Assembly: GCF_000264995.1 (NCBI RefSeq)
Contig: NW_006767435.1
Location: 1,884,531 to 1,948,530 of the forward strand
Length of the DNA: 64,000 nt
Reading direction: 5' to 3'
From: Punctularia strigosozonata HHB-11173 SS5
Taxonomy: Eukaryota; Basidiomycota; Agaricomycetes; Corticiales; Punctulariaceae
The notes below the pieces were generated by a model. The model did not search any database. It saw only the letters and a program-made list of their open reading frames with translations, and had not been told where the DNA came from. Shown piece by piece: positions 12,663-24,523 of this stretch. Every line of letters begins with the position of its first letter. Position 1 is the stretch's first letter. Position numbers and translations under genes: made by a program.

Positions 12663-15600
12663 ATGCCGACGCTACCACCGCCAGTACCGGGCCCTTTGGC
12701 GTACAGAATCGAGGCCTGCTCCGACCACAGCGGCAACTACTACCCAGAGAATGTGCTCGTGGATGAGCCGTACAGTCGGGAGTCCCGCTGGTCCGGCGGA
12801 CAGCAAGGATCTTCGGCGGGCACTGGGCCATGGTTGATGCTCAAGCTCGAGAAAGATTCGGTCTTGAGTCAGTCGCGTTGATATGGATGAATCTGCGCTG
12901 GATACTGACGATCTTACAGCAAGCATAACGTTCGGAAAGGTGAGATGATAAGGTTTAGCGTCAATGTTCCGTTGCTGAACTCCTGGCATTCGTATGGTCT
13001 ACAAGTTCAACCAAGGCAAGCATGACCACGAGATCCTCTGCCGCCAGCCGAATGACAAACTCTTTGCGACGCAGTTCAACCGTGCAATATGAAGGAATTC
13101 AAGATCTACACCGGCATCTCTCGCTCTCGGCTTTCTCTCGCATTCTCTGGCACACTGAGAAACGACGCTATTCCGGAGACTTTCGCAATACGTCATACCA
13201 AGAGCGTGAAGGCTGGCGAGAGTCGGGACGGCTCCAATGAAGTCGAGTTCGCTACTAGATACGTGCGGATCGTACCCGTCTCGTGAGTCACCATCATTCT
13301 GCCCAGAGTTTGAATGTATGCCGAAGCGCCATTGGCGCGTATAGGGCGCACGGGCAGTCGTTCCATCCCTCCATCTGGCACGTTGCATTCTCCGGGATCG
13401 CCGATCCAACTTACGTCGCCGAAGTGATGCGCAAGTACGATGCGGTATGGCTGGCCGAGCTGCAAACGTCTGGCCATGAATTCACTTCGCACCGCGTTTA
13501 GCACCGGGAGACCCTTGCCCTTCGACACATTCTTAAACATTTGCGGCAACGTCAACTTCTACCGCCATTCAACTCTCTTCTGACATCCCTATCCTCCGCG
13601 CCGGGCGTGGACAGCGTACAAGATTTCCTCGAACATCCCCAGGTTCGTCTGGCCCCACTTTTCCCCGCGTTCAAGGCATCGCCAACGCGCATATTATTAC
13701 ACCGCAGATCACCGCCCTCCACTCCGCACTGGTCCTTTCCGCCGACTACGCCGAAGCCGAACGCATCCTCACGCGAATCGCCCATCCGCCTTACTCCCTG
13801 TTCGAGGACTTCCTCCGCTCCGGCAACTGCCCGCCTCGAGCGATATGGAACGAGTTGGTACCGCCCTCCAAAAACGAGACATGCGACAGCATCACCGTCT
13901 ACGACGACGGTGGTGGTCACGAGGGGCGGCAGGTCCCATCGCGGAGAGGAGGACATGCGATGTGCATCGACGACGATGGGCGAAAAATCTGGATGTTCGG
14001 AGGATGGGACGGTAAGAAGAGCCTAGATGACCTCTGGTGCTTTGAATATGGAAATGCTGCCGGAGAATCCGAGGACGTCGCGGGCTGGAACTGCGGGCGC
14101 TGGAGACGCGCCTGTGAGCATTGCGGCGCAGAGGCTGACGGCCCTGGACCCAGGAGCAACGCGCAGATGTGCTATGATTGTGAGCTCGTTTGATCTCGCT
14201 TTCTCGTGCGGCGGGTGCTCACGCCATGTTCTTCACAGCGAAATCAGGGTGTCTCTACCTTCTCGGCAAGCTGTCCGAGGCGGAAACCTCCGTTGCACCA
14301 CCGGCACCAGGACCGGTGCCTTCGTCTTCGATGCCTAGCCGCAGTCACCCTACGCGTGACGGCGCCTCGCGCTTTCGAGTTCCGTCCATCTCAGACGTAT
14401 CCGGTGCCGCCGCCGGGAGCGGGGGAGGACGCGATGGAGGACGGTCTCATGGCCAGCTCGCATTGGCACACTCTACGGAGCTGATGAATGATCCTTTGGC
14501 ACGGTTCATGCGCGGCACCGATGCGAACGAGGACAGACGGGTAGAGCGGAGGGAGAGGGAGAGGCCGGAGCGAGCAGAAGCCGAGCGGGCAGGGGCGCCT
14601 TCGCCATCTAGCGTAGGGCACGACACTACCGGAGCGGATAGGGCTGGGGAAGGCTCGGGGGCGCGTACGAACGAGTTCTATAGGTACTGGACCAGGGGTG
14701 AGTCGAAGGGAAAGTGGGAGCGCTTGGGAGCTGCGGCAGAGGTATGACTGTTCGAGTTTGACGATGTCCACGGCTCGCTGAGTACGAACTTATGACAGGG
14801 GTCAAGCTGTACAGGACCTCCATTGATCTTCGATCACCAGATGGTGTTGGACTCGGGGAGCCAGATGATCTACGTCTTTGGCGGTCGGGTGGCCGAAGGG
14901 GACTGGGACAAGTATTCGGGATTCTATTCTTACAACATTGAGATCGGGGAGTGGCGTCTTTTGCAGTAAGTGCCCATTCATCCCGGCGCGCCCTACCCCT
15001 TTAACGGTTGCGAGGCAGATCTTCCGAAAGGGAGTCAGGCACATTCATTTCGGCGCGATACGGTGACTATATGTGTGGCTGTCCGATTTTACTTTCAAGT
15101 CTGACTATATGCTACTTCAGGACATTCGATGGTTCTCGACCCAAACCATCGCGTGCTCTTCATCCTGTCGGGCCTGCGAGACGAGAAGTACTTGTCCGAT
15201 ATGTATGCTTATGACCTCAATAGCAATACGGCCACGAAGCTCTTCAGTAAGATGTCGATCGTCGGCGGCCCTGATCCAAGCTGGGTGCAGCGGGCGACGA
15301 TCGATCCGGAGCATCGGGAGATTTATCTGTGGGTCTTCTATATCAACTTGCGATACATCTAGGCCTGACTCGCGTGGCAGTTACCCTGGTCTATCTAAAA
15401 CTGAGTCGGGGAGGCCCACGATCGGGGTGAACTGGGTTTATCGGTATGATGACCCGTACAAACCTGGTACATGGACGAAGATGCTCTCGGAGGACCCGAA
15501 CGAGTTGGAGACTCAGTTACCGATCCCGAGGTATGCGCATCAGGTGGTTTACGACAAGATGGTCAAGACGACATTTATGTTCGGCGGGAATGCGGGTGTT

Positions 15601-16255
15601 GCCGACCGGGAAGACGACGGAAAGCCGGAAGGAGGAAGAGAAGCGGAAAAGAGGTTGAACGATTTATGGGAGATGAATCTGAAGAGGTCCTGATTGCGTC
15701 TTCGTCGTTCATATTGTAAACCAATTAACTATCTTTTGCAGGATTGGCCCTGACGAAATTGTGCGGAGAGCAGCATTCCACATCAGGCAGCACCAGTAAG
15801 ATCGTCTTGTGTGTGTGCGACGTTTTGGTTTATACGAGCGCCGCAGGTTCCGGGAGATGTGTCAATATGCGACCCCGGTCAAGGCACTGCAGTTCTTGCA
15901 GACGCAGGTGTCGTCAGTCGTGGATCACGGCAATGCCGAGGAGGCTGAAAGCTTTCGCTCGCTGCTCTCGCACCTTCTCGCAGCTCCTCCTTCGCCGCCG
16001 TCGCCACCTAGATCCACGGCGGGCAGGAAGCGATCCAGGGACGACACTATCGACCAGTCCACCGGAGAGGACGAAGAGATGGCCGATGTCAATAACCGTG
16101 CAACAGATGCAGAGACGGCAAAGCAGGAGAGGGATCGAGTCAAGCAGCGCATGGACGTGTTCGAGACTTTGCTGGAGTTCGTCGATGCGTCCGCAAAGGA
16201 GCCGGCGACCGAGCTCTTGGATTATATGGACCGAGAAGACGACCAAGGCTGGTGA
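12663..16255 (+). CDS. Muskelin-like kelch-repeat protein
   Basis: The start at 12663 opens directly into the muskelin N-terminal discoidin-like domain: LAYRIEACSDHSGNYYPEN, VDEPYSRESRWSGG, LMLKLEK, SITFGK, NMKEFKIYTG, ATRYVRIVPVS. A LisH/CTLH-like helical part follows (HLRQRQLLPPFNSLL, ILTRIAHPPYSLFEDFL), then kelch repeats (RRGGHAMCIDDDGRKIWMFG, GGWDGKKSLDDLW, QMIYVFGG, RYAHQVVYDKM) and an acidic C-terminus ending YMDREDDQGW. Muskelin in animals is a scaffold subunit of the CTLH/GID E3 ubiquitin ligase; fungi carry homologues. At least seven introns. The junction between exons 1 and 3 (about 12950-13070) was not resolved and may hide a very small exon. Confidence 0.88.
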
Positions 16256-16820
16256 TGGTGATGTGTATCGTAGGTCATGACAAGGCGAGGCTTTAGCACG
16301 TACCGGACTATCCGATTCATTCCGAGCGGCGACGGGTGGTCAGCGCGATCATCCCGGACCTCAATGCATAATATGGAAATGAGTTCTCCTTCAACGTACG
16401 GTCTGGCTGGATTCGTCTCGCTGCCAACTGGCCCGTACTGCTGCATCTGGCTTGTATCGATCAATTGCAAGGAGTCCATGCTCGTTACGATTCGCCTTCA
16501 CACCCCCGAATCAAAGAACGCCGCAAAGATCTTGTGCCACCACACTCACCCGACCCGCACTGTACACGCATAGCTCTCATTGTTTCTCACATCGCGAACT
16601 GGTTTTGTTTCGGACTCGGACTCCCGTACCTAAAAGTACCCAGGCTCTGTTCTTAGTAATGTCGCGTAACTGGCTAAAAGAAGTCATCATTATCATCATC
16701 ATCACCTGACACCGAAAGTAACAACAATCCGGATGATCCTGCTTTCGAAACCTGCCGATATCTTCACTACCATTACGCAGCTGCTTGAGGAGATCATCTC
16801 TCATACCCACCGCATCTATC
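16256..16820. other. Intergenic region
   Basis: About 560 bp. It holds a short ATC microsatellite (about 16686-16706) and nothing else I can name. Confidence 0.4.
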
Positions 16821-17607
16821 ATGGACTCAGAAGACGAGCGCGAATTGAGCCGGGGAGAGAAACAGACTTGTGCGGAGCTTTACGTACCATCATCTTGAGC
16901 CCAGTATTGAACTCGATTGGAATCCCTTACCTGCGCACCATTCTACCGCTAGGGTTCTATCGCCGGCATGATGAGCCGTATCTCAGGCTCTATGTGGATG
17001 AGGAGGTATCAACCCAGGAGCTGTATATGGATGTCATGAATTCGAACGAGGATATGGAAGGCGGCGATTACGGTTTCGAGGCTACAACGGCTCGTATGCA
17101 CGGCACCATGTTTATTTGGCGCGTGCGCAGATTTTGTGCTACCATGTTGGTATGTGAACTCCCTTATAACCCACCGGAGATGCATGTAACGAACTGTCCC
17201 CAGGGCTTCCACACAGTACGCAGACCGAATCGCTCGATCTCATTACCGTCGCTCTGACTTGATGTTGCAGGGAGTGCTCGATCTTACCGGCAGACATGAG
17301 TATCGTTATGCGTCCCTTTCGCGTCGGTGGGTAGACTGGGTCGTAGATCTGCTGGATTTAGAAAAGCACAGTATCAGACATGAGCGCCAGGTTGAGCCAG
17401 AGCCATGGGAACGTATGCTCGGGCAGGACGAGGTGGCCACCGAAGTGACCTTCGATACCCCTTCGGATATAGCCAGCAAGTTCCTGGAGAAGTGGAAGAT
17501 TCCCAACGAAAGCTTTGACCTTGAATGGCTGCTACGTTCAGCAGGAAAGATCCTTCACTGTCATCCTCAGTCAATGTATGTACTTATCCCCGAGTACAGC
17601 GAAAGTC
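16821..17607 (+). CDS. Uncharacterised protein gene, possibly disrupted or the 5' part of the F-box gene
   Basis: Coding-like sequence in three successive frames: MDSEDERELSRGEKQ from 16821; HHLEPSIELDWNPLP near 16888; LRLYVDEEVSTQELYMDVM, GGDYGFEATTARMHG and MFIWRVRRFCATML; then, after a probable intron (GTATGTGA...CCCCAG), YADRIARSHYRRSD, YASLSRRWVDWVVDLLDL and FDLEWLLRSAGKILHCHP. I do not recognise the family. Two joins between frames (about 16884 and 16970) have no plausible intron. They look like small indels, so the first exon may be broken. It could be a separate gene or the front of the downstream F-box gene; no intron I tried joins them in frame. Confidence 0.45.
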
Positions 17608-19162
17608 ATGGTCCTGATAAAGGAGAATCCACGACCGAAACTCCAACGTTTATGCCTCGCACATCTCCCTCCCGAGCTTATACATCGCGTGATGTACCTC
17701 GGAGGTGTGGACGTGGCACGCCGTTTGGGTGCGACGTCGTCATTCTTCCATCAAATCGCGCTGCCACATGCATTCAAGGTTCGGATGCCTGACCCTGTGT
17801 GCAATGGAGACTTACAACTACTGTCACCAGTGGCGCACGTTCACCTTGACCTCTATTAGCTCGAGTCGCGGAGCGCCTGAGGACTTGGTCACACTCACTG
17901 CTGCGCGCTGTCGTGAAATCATCGACCGAGCCCGCCGTCACCTGATGGACAACATCTCTTTCACTCTTTCCCATCCTCAGATCTTGCAGTCCATTGAACA
18001 CATATCCGTTCACCGGGGCTGGGACGCGGAGCTCATGTTCGAAACAGCGATCGACGACATTCATCAAGCTGCAGAATTTTGGCGTCCAGTGCTGGAGATG
18101 GTCGCGGAGTTGGTGACTGCGTGTCCGAAGCTGAAGAAGTTCTCCGCGTCTGGCATAGTACTGCAAGGTCAGGCATTGGATTCGTTGTCTTCCGCCGCAA
18201 AGCTCCGGGGTGTCGAACTTAGGGCGTGCATCCCAATACTGTTACCGCAGTCTCAACCTATTCAGCGCTGTCGCGCCCTGAACGTTTACCTCGGGATGTC
18301 CGAATCGGAACAATGGGAATTATTGGCATACTTTCCTGACATCAGAGTCCTTTCGGTTCGCGGATCTCTGGAGCGCCCGATCCAGGTCACGGAGCCCGCC
18401 ATCGTATTCCGGATTCCTCTCTTCAAACATTTACAGCGCCTATGCCTCATGAGGTTGGACAATGACCACGTCACGACGGTTGCGGAATGGTTAATGTTAC
18501 AATCGGAAGCATACAACGGCTTACAACTGACGCACGTCAAGATCAGGACAGCTCTAGGAATGTATCGCCACGAGGTATTACACCTCGTTCGCGCTCTGCA
18601 TTCCGCGCCGTTGCAAGTTCTTTATCTGGAAGGCTTGGACTACATCGGCGCCGAGCTGTTTGAAAGTCTCGCCCTCTCAACGCCAAATGTTGAGGCGCTG
18701 ACTCTCATCTATCGCGATGGCCGGTTGCAACGCACACTCAAACCTGCCAACTGGCCGTGTACGACATGGGAGCTCGCGTCGTGGCTCTCTCAGCTCGGTC
18801 GTCTGCAACATTTCGGGTGCAACTTACGCATACCCTACTACGAACCGACTACGCTCAACCTGCTTTACATGGAGCTTGGTTTCCCGGAAACATTACCTGG
18901 AGATGACGGATTCAGCAATCCGGAGCGCGACCGTGTATTCAAACAAGAAGAGACCGGGGCGACCGTTGCGAGGCTCTTCGCCGTACATGCACCCAATCTG
19001 CAAACGGTCCTATTCTCTCACGGCGAGAGGGAATATGATGTGAGGAGGAAGGGGAGTCGTGTATGGGCACAAGCTCGTCGCCCGTACTCCGGATGGGAAG
19101 AGGTCGAAGAGTACGATCCAGATGATGGGTGGGATACCATAGCCTCTCCGGAAGACAATTGA
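17608..19162 (+). CDS. F-box protein with LRR-like C-terminal region
   Basis: Two exons, 17608-17778 and 17831-19162, with a 52-nt intron containing a CTTAC branch site and ending CACCAG. They give 500 aa in one frame. The F-box lies at residues 19-57 (LPPELIHRVMYLGG, RRLGATSSFFHQIALPHAF). It is followed by WRTFTLTS and a long Leu-rich region (HLQRLCLMRL, LQVLYLEGLDYIG, NVEALTLIYRDG), as in the large F-box families of Agaricomycetes. The product would recruit substrates to an SCF ubiquitin ligase; substrates are unknown. The ATG at 17608 is the nearest good start, but an upstream exon is possible. Confidence 0.7.
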
Positions 19163-19234
19163 ATATACGTTGAGATACTGTACGTGAAGTTGTGATAAAT
19201 CCATCTGACGACGCTCTCATGGTGTATTGCAAGA

Positions 19235-19440
19235 TAGCGGCAATCCGCTGCACTTGGAACTGGGCTTGCCGGAGAATGCGCCTTAGTATAACGGGCGCGG
19301 CCATCGTGAAGCTCCTCGCGGCGCATGCGGGCAGTCTGCGGTCCGTGGCCTTGGCGGGCTATGGAGCGGAGACGCCTTACGACATATGTTGGATGAAGAG
19401 CGGGCATATGTGTGCCAACGCGCGCTTTGGGTGGCCGTGA
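19235..19440 (+). pseudogene. 3' fragment of a tandem F-box paralogue
   Basis: Just behind the F-box gene, one frame reads NPLHLELGLPENAP then stop, matching NLLYMELGFPETLP of the intact gene. A second frame reads GAAIVKLLAAHAGSLRSV, matching GATVARLFAVHAPNLQTV, and continues to FGW, matching SGW. The order is the same as in the intact gene, but the stretch between the two matches is lost and the frame changes. This fits a decayed remnant of a tandem duplicate. Confidence 0.6.
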
Positions 19441-20278
19441 GGTGGCGAAAGCAGTCCCGTATGTGCAGCTCCGCCGACATGTCCATGTCCAGGAATTGGG
19501 AACATCTCCTTCCGTAGAGCATCGCTCCGGTCCCGTCGAAACCCCAAAGCTTTGAACGAACCATTGGGCGACCGAAGGTGTTTACTGGTGTCCAGGCCGG
19601 CCGAATTCAGACATCGGCCGCAGGAGAAGCCACAAGGAGCATCCGCACAAGGCTTGGTTTCTGGCAGGCCGGAGACAGAAGCCTTCGGTGTCTGGTGCAG
19701 GTTTTCCACCAGGGTCCGGAGCCCCGGTGGCGGGCACGATAGTGTAATATGCAGCTGGATGGGGCCCCGCACCACGCCACTCGGGAACCTCTTCCAGGCC
19801 CGGACATGATGCCAGTCCCGTAATGTCGAAGGCACTGCGATGACGACGCTTGACACTGCGCTATCTGCAAATGGAGGGTTGCACCTTGCCAATGCAGGAC
19901 CATGGCGAGTTCTTGCGATGATTCTGCGAGCTACGAAAGCATGACGAACATATGACGAGGCCACAACTCATCCCGTGCAAGACGCAAGTTATTCAGGGTC
20001 GACAGTCCAGCGAGCCCGCATCGCACGTTCCGATGCCGGTAACGCAAGTTCTCTCCGATTGCATGAGCATGCGAGACTTGGAGAACGGGCGGCAACGGTA
20101 TCTCCTTCCCGCGAGTGCAAAATTGGCGTACGAAGCCACACGTTTTTGGGCGCTCCAATCGACGACTGATGTCCGGCAAAGCAATCGTAGGATCGTAGGC
20201 GTGTGTGATCATACAGGAGTGAGGTAGCGCACGATCGAGACGACGTGGCGTAAACCCATGGGCGTACAGGGACGCACT
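19441..20278. other. Intergenic region
   Basis: About 840 bp between the F-box relic and the 3' end of the Rrp17 gene. I see no gene, repeat or RNA. A 195-codon minus-strand frame overlapping 19377-19964 has no recognisable content. Confidence 0.4.
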
Positions 20279-21362
20279 CTATCGCCGCCGTGGCTTGCCT
20301 TTGGGCTTCTTTCCAGCTCGATCTGCCTTTTCGAGCTTACGAGCTCGTTGCTTGGTGCGTTCGGTCTTCCGGGCCGCCTTGGTCTGGTATCGAACCTTCT
20401 TGGGCGCTGCGGGTTTAGAGTTGGATCTGGAAGGGGCAGCGCCTGCGAACTTCGCTGCCGGACGCGGAGGCTTTCGGTCATCTTGATCTTCTTCGTCCGC
20501 GCCCTCCTCGCTGTTGTCGGACCGGGGCCGAGTTGTCCGTGGCGGGCCATGTATGAGTGTGTCTGGGTCAAAGTCTTCGACCACGGTAACCGTCGCGAGC
20601 TGCTCTTCGTCTTCATATTCCGCCTCTTCCTGCCCTGCCTCATTTCCGTGATGTGAGGACGACAGGCCGCCCCACTCCTCCTCCGAGTCCCCTGACTTTT
20701 GTTAGCGAGATCGGAACAAAGAAGGCGAGAGACGGGCGATGATGTAGCCAGTTAGATGGAGATGGGATCTTGCGCTCGGGAGAGGCAAAGAAGGAGCGAG
20801 GAGCGGCGGGATCTCAGTATGGACCGCTCACCGATAGTGGCGCCGTAAGCCCGCTCTACCTCGACCGCGTTCGCTTTGGCGCGCTCTGCCAGCTGACGTC
20901 GGTGCTGCCGGGCCGCAGGGGGACGGAAAATGAGCGATGGTTAGAAAGCCCGAAGCCAGATCTCCGCTCACTTCTTTCCTGAGCTCGAGACGCTCCTGCT
21001 TTTCGAGCTGCTCGCGCTTCTGCTTGCTCGCCTCCTTCTTCTGGAGCTTGCGTTTGTGAAAGCCGGTGAGGAATTCTCTGCGCGGGCGCCATCAGCTGCG
21101 GTATAAACGGATGATGGGGACCAGATGGGGGAGGAGGGATGGCAGCGGTGGGGAGGGAAGCGAGATGGGATAGGCCGTGGATGCGGATTGCGATATGAAG
21201 GGCAAGCCGAGTGCCACCGATGAGATAGCGGGTGATTGCTGACCTCCGTGCGTCGTCGTCGAAGACGACCTGCTCGAGCTGGTGCTTGCGGGCGCGCTTC
21301 TTTGCCGCGATGGCGCGGTGGGATGCGGTGAGGGCGGCGAGGTTGTTGGCGGGCGGCGGCAT
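20279..21362 (-). CDS. RRP17: Ribosomal RNA-processing protein 17 / Nop25 family
   Basis: Reading from 21362: MPPPANNLAALTASHRAIAA, KKRARKHQLEQVVFDDDARR, EFLTGFHKRKLQKKEASKQK and REQLEKQERLELRKE, then an acidic middle and a very basic tail ending GKKPKGKPRRR. The motif FDDDARREFLTGFHKRK defines the Nop25/Rrp17 family, a nucleolar 5'-3' exonuclease needed for pre-60S rRNA 5'-end maturation in yeast. The long Lys/Arg-rich helix and nuclear-signal-like tail fit nucleolar targeting. At least three introns. An upstream in-frame ATG at 21398 is possible. Divergent from the FAM72-like gene. Confidence 0.85.
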
Positions 21363-21767
21363 CGGAGGCGGGAGCAAGACGTAAAATGTGGAGGACAAAA
21401 AATCCAGCGGAGGCGGCGTTCATCCCGCGCGGTCTGGGCCGCGTTCACAAGGTTTATTTGCCGAGCGGACCCCTGCCGCGGCAGTTCGCTCGCTGCTATT
21501 CGCCAAAGCGGGCGCCCACACGGCCGAATGCGGCAGGAGCGAAAGGCGGGGGTCGGCGCGGTCGGCTACTCAACGCCCCCCTCATGGGCAGGCATCACGT
21601 GTCGGGCTTCGATCTGAATTTGCCGGGGGGTTCGATCTGTCGAGCGCGGTTCGAAGGGGAAGCGCGGACAGGAGAGACACGGCCGGACGCACAAGACGAC
21701 GGGCAGCAGACGACGCTCTCCTCCCGACCCAGCGTCGCCCCCGCCCGCCTCTTCCCCACCGTCCGCG
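21363..21767. promoter_or_regulatory. GC-rich divergent promoter of RRP17 and the FAM72-like gene
   Basis: A 405-bp spacer with no TATA box, GC-rich toward its right end, separating two divergently transcribed genes. Long frames here on either strand reflect the base composition. Confidence 0.45.
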
Positions 21768-23668
21768 ATGCCCGCCCTCCTCGACGACCCGCGCGCCGCC
21801 CCCGACCACCTCCCGCCGCACGCTCCTTACCATCCATACGCCTACCCCCATGCGTACCCCCTCCATCCGTCCCTCCCGCCTCCGCACCAGGCCGCGTACG
21901 GACACCCCTCGGGCGGATACCTTCCTCACAGGCTCCCTCCGCCCCCCGCGCTCTCGCAGCCGCCGCCACCGCCGCCGCCGCCGATCCTCCAAAAGGTCTG
22001 GATCCTCGACTGTAGGACGTGCGGCACGTTCATCACGAATAGGGGCATGAAGGTGCGTCGCCCGCGTCATCCGGATGCGCCTGCGGGCGCCTGTGTCCTC
22101 CGTTCTCGTCATCGCCACCATCGCGCGGGCGATCCGGGCCATCGTTGGAGCCCGGGCTCGTGCGCCTGGCCGCCCGGGGCACGCGGCGTCCACGCCTTTC
22201 CCTTTTGTCCTCGCCGTGCCTCTTTGGCTTGGTAGGGTTCTGGGCAGATTCGTCAGATCTCGGCATCTTCCCTGCTCGAGCGCAAGCCAAGGACCGCTTT
22301 GACGCGCTTACAGTCGGTATTATTTCCAGAGCGAAGCGCGATGTTCCTGCTTTGTTTGTTTTTACCTCAAAGGCATTCTCGGCTATACGACATTCCATAT
22401 ATGGACTGTTGCGTGGCAGGTGTACGCCGATGGGCCACTATTTTGCCTGTTTAATCGTAGCACATTTGCTTTGTTTTGCTTCACCATTCATTCGCGTCTG
22501 CCACGATGCGCCTTCTCCCACCTGTGCATGCAGCGCCTGGAAAACCGTCTCTGACAAGTGCTATTTATTCCACAGGCTGTCCTTCTACTTCGTCCGAACG
22601 TCGCACTCTACTCCACAGACGCGCTCCCGATCAACTGTTCGGCTTACCACCCTTCGCCCTCGACTCCCTCTTCCTCGTCCTCCCATGGCCGCCCAGCCGC
22701 GCCTACGAAAGAGGCAGCACCTATGCCCAGAACGTGCGATTGCCTCACGCAGACGCTCTACTGCCATGGCTGCGGCACTGGCGTCGGCTACATGATCGTT
22801 GTACCCGTAAGACCATCTATATGCATAGATAACCGGTCGCTGACGCAAGAGTGTTCTCTGGCAGTGCGCGCGCTGCACGCAATCCATCGGCGCTAACAAC
22901 CGCGCGACGAATGGCCACCGATTCGTCTTTCACTCGTCCGAGATCAGCGTGTGCGAGCGGCACTACATCGCGGACGAGCCGGGCGTGCACCCAGCCTATA
23001 CGCCTCAGCCAGCGCAGAGCTCGCCGAACCCGTCCTTGGCGTCCATGGCGACGTCGCCGATGATGCATGCGCCTCCGAGCCCCGTGCATATGATTGTACC
23101 GTCCCACCGCGAGCCGCGCCATCGGTCGTCGCGCAGCCATCCTCCTGTTCGCGCCCCGCAAGATGGGGACGAAGAGGACGAAGAGGAAGACTACGATGAC
23201 ATGGTTCCGTCCGACGTGCCTGAGCTCGTGAGCGGATGGGACGATGAGGTGGATGGCGGGCGTGATGGGCTGGGCACGAGCGGGAGCTTCGACTCGGAGC
23301 TCGACTTCTCGCCTCCGCCGCCTCCTCCCGGTCTGAGACCGCGCGGGGCACTCTCGGTGCACCATCAACTTCAGCAGCGGCAACAACACGTGCTCCCTTC
23401 CTACGTCTCGCCCTCGACCTCGGCGCAGTACCACCCGTATCCGCAACCTCATCGGGACCGTCTGCTCGACCAGTACCAGCTCCAGATGCAGATTCACCTG
23501 CAGGAGAAGGCGGAGGTGGAGCGCGTGGAGCGTTTGATGGACGGCGACGTGCTGTATTGGCACCAGCTCGTACGGAGCGGGGAGATCCCCGGCGTGGTGG
23601 AAGACGAACGCGCGCGGAAGCCGAAGGTGGAGAACCGCAGGACGGCGAAAGCCTGGGTAGACCGGTGA
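21768..23668 (+). CDS. FAM72-like protein
   Basis: Three exons (21768-22052, 22576-22806, 22865-23668) give 439 aa without a stop. The first intron is unusually long (523 nt). After an N-terminal Pro/His/Tyr-rich region of about 75 residues comes the family core: VWILDCRTCGTFITNRGMK, AVLLLRPNVALYSTDALPIN, CDCLTQTLYCHGCGTGVGY, CARCTQS, NGHRFVFHSSEI. The paired Cys residues suggest metal binding. Vertebrate FAM72 proteins antagonise the uracil glycosylase UNG2; what the fungal members do is not known to me. The C-terminal half is acidic and Pro/Gln-rich and looks disordered, with a helical stretch near residue 375 (LLDQYQLQMQIHLQEKAEVE). Both ends are longer than in the compact animal protein. 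Confidence 0.85.
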
Positions 23669-24523
23669 GACGGTCCGCGGCCTCGCGGGCGTTCAACCGG
23701 CAGCGGGGCCTGCAATAGGTGGACCTTCCGCGCATCCCGACCTCCCACTTCACCAACACATTTCGACGACTACGGTCGGTTACGATCGCTACGAACACTT
23801 TCGTTCTTTTTTTGACACGACTCCATATCGCAATGACGCCGTTTGTAACGGACTCGTATCCTCGGCCCGCCCCATCCCATTCTGTTGTACCTATCACTCT
23901 TGTCTCCTTTCACACTCATACCCCCCCTCGCCTGCATTACTGTCCCTCCCCCATCCTTTCCATCAACCACACCACAAGTGCACGGCTTATCTTTATCTTG
24001 TCATGTATTTCTTTTTCTCCGAAACGGCCCGGTCACAAACAACAACTCCCCGTTTGTTCTATACCACCACCGATTTTCCATGATGTGTATGTATCATTGA
24101 ACGGACGCGCCAGCAAGTCCCGAAACTCGCACAATCTCAATGTACATGGTCCTAAACCATCAGATCGTTGCATTTTCATATCGGACGAGATGGTATGAAT
24201 TTATGTGTCCGGAATGACGTGATCGCGGAAGAGAACTGCCGGATGGTCCTTAAGATCTTGCCTTGCTAGTCGCTACGTCCACCTCCACAATTGATGCAAA
24301 TTGTAAAACACCTATGCACTGCCGTCATGAACAAGCTCGTGAAGTCTCGCGGGAAGTCTCATGCCCGACAAGGTGTCATCGAGATCGTACTTATCGCACT
24401 GATACGACGCGCTTGTGAAAATCGGACCGAAAGAAGGCAGAGATTTCCATGATGACAACTATGGATGATTCATGCACATGTCGTATAAGTACTGCTTACC
24501 GGACACATCCTCTATTTGAAACC
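23669..24523. other. Intergenic region
   Basis: About 850 bp: the T/C-rich 3' region of the FAM72-like gene, then the ADH promoter with a TATAAG box at 24483-24488, about 40 bp before the ATG. Nothing else seen. Confidence 0.45.

Noticed and set aside
19377-19964. 195-codon minus-strand frame
   Set aside because: It overlaps the F-box relic on the other strand and carries no recognisable feature.
21582-22193. Long Arg-rich minus-strand frame opposite the first FAM72-like exon
   Set aside because: It is the antisense of a GC-rich exon. Composition is Arg/Gly-dominated with no domain, and the plus-strand gene is secure.
22817-23897. 248- and 317-codon minus-strand frames
   Set aside because: Antisense shadows of the last FAM72-like exon; Arg/Ala/Pro-rich without any motif.
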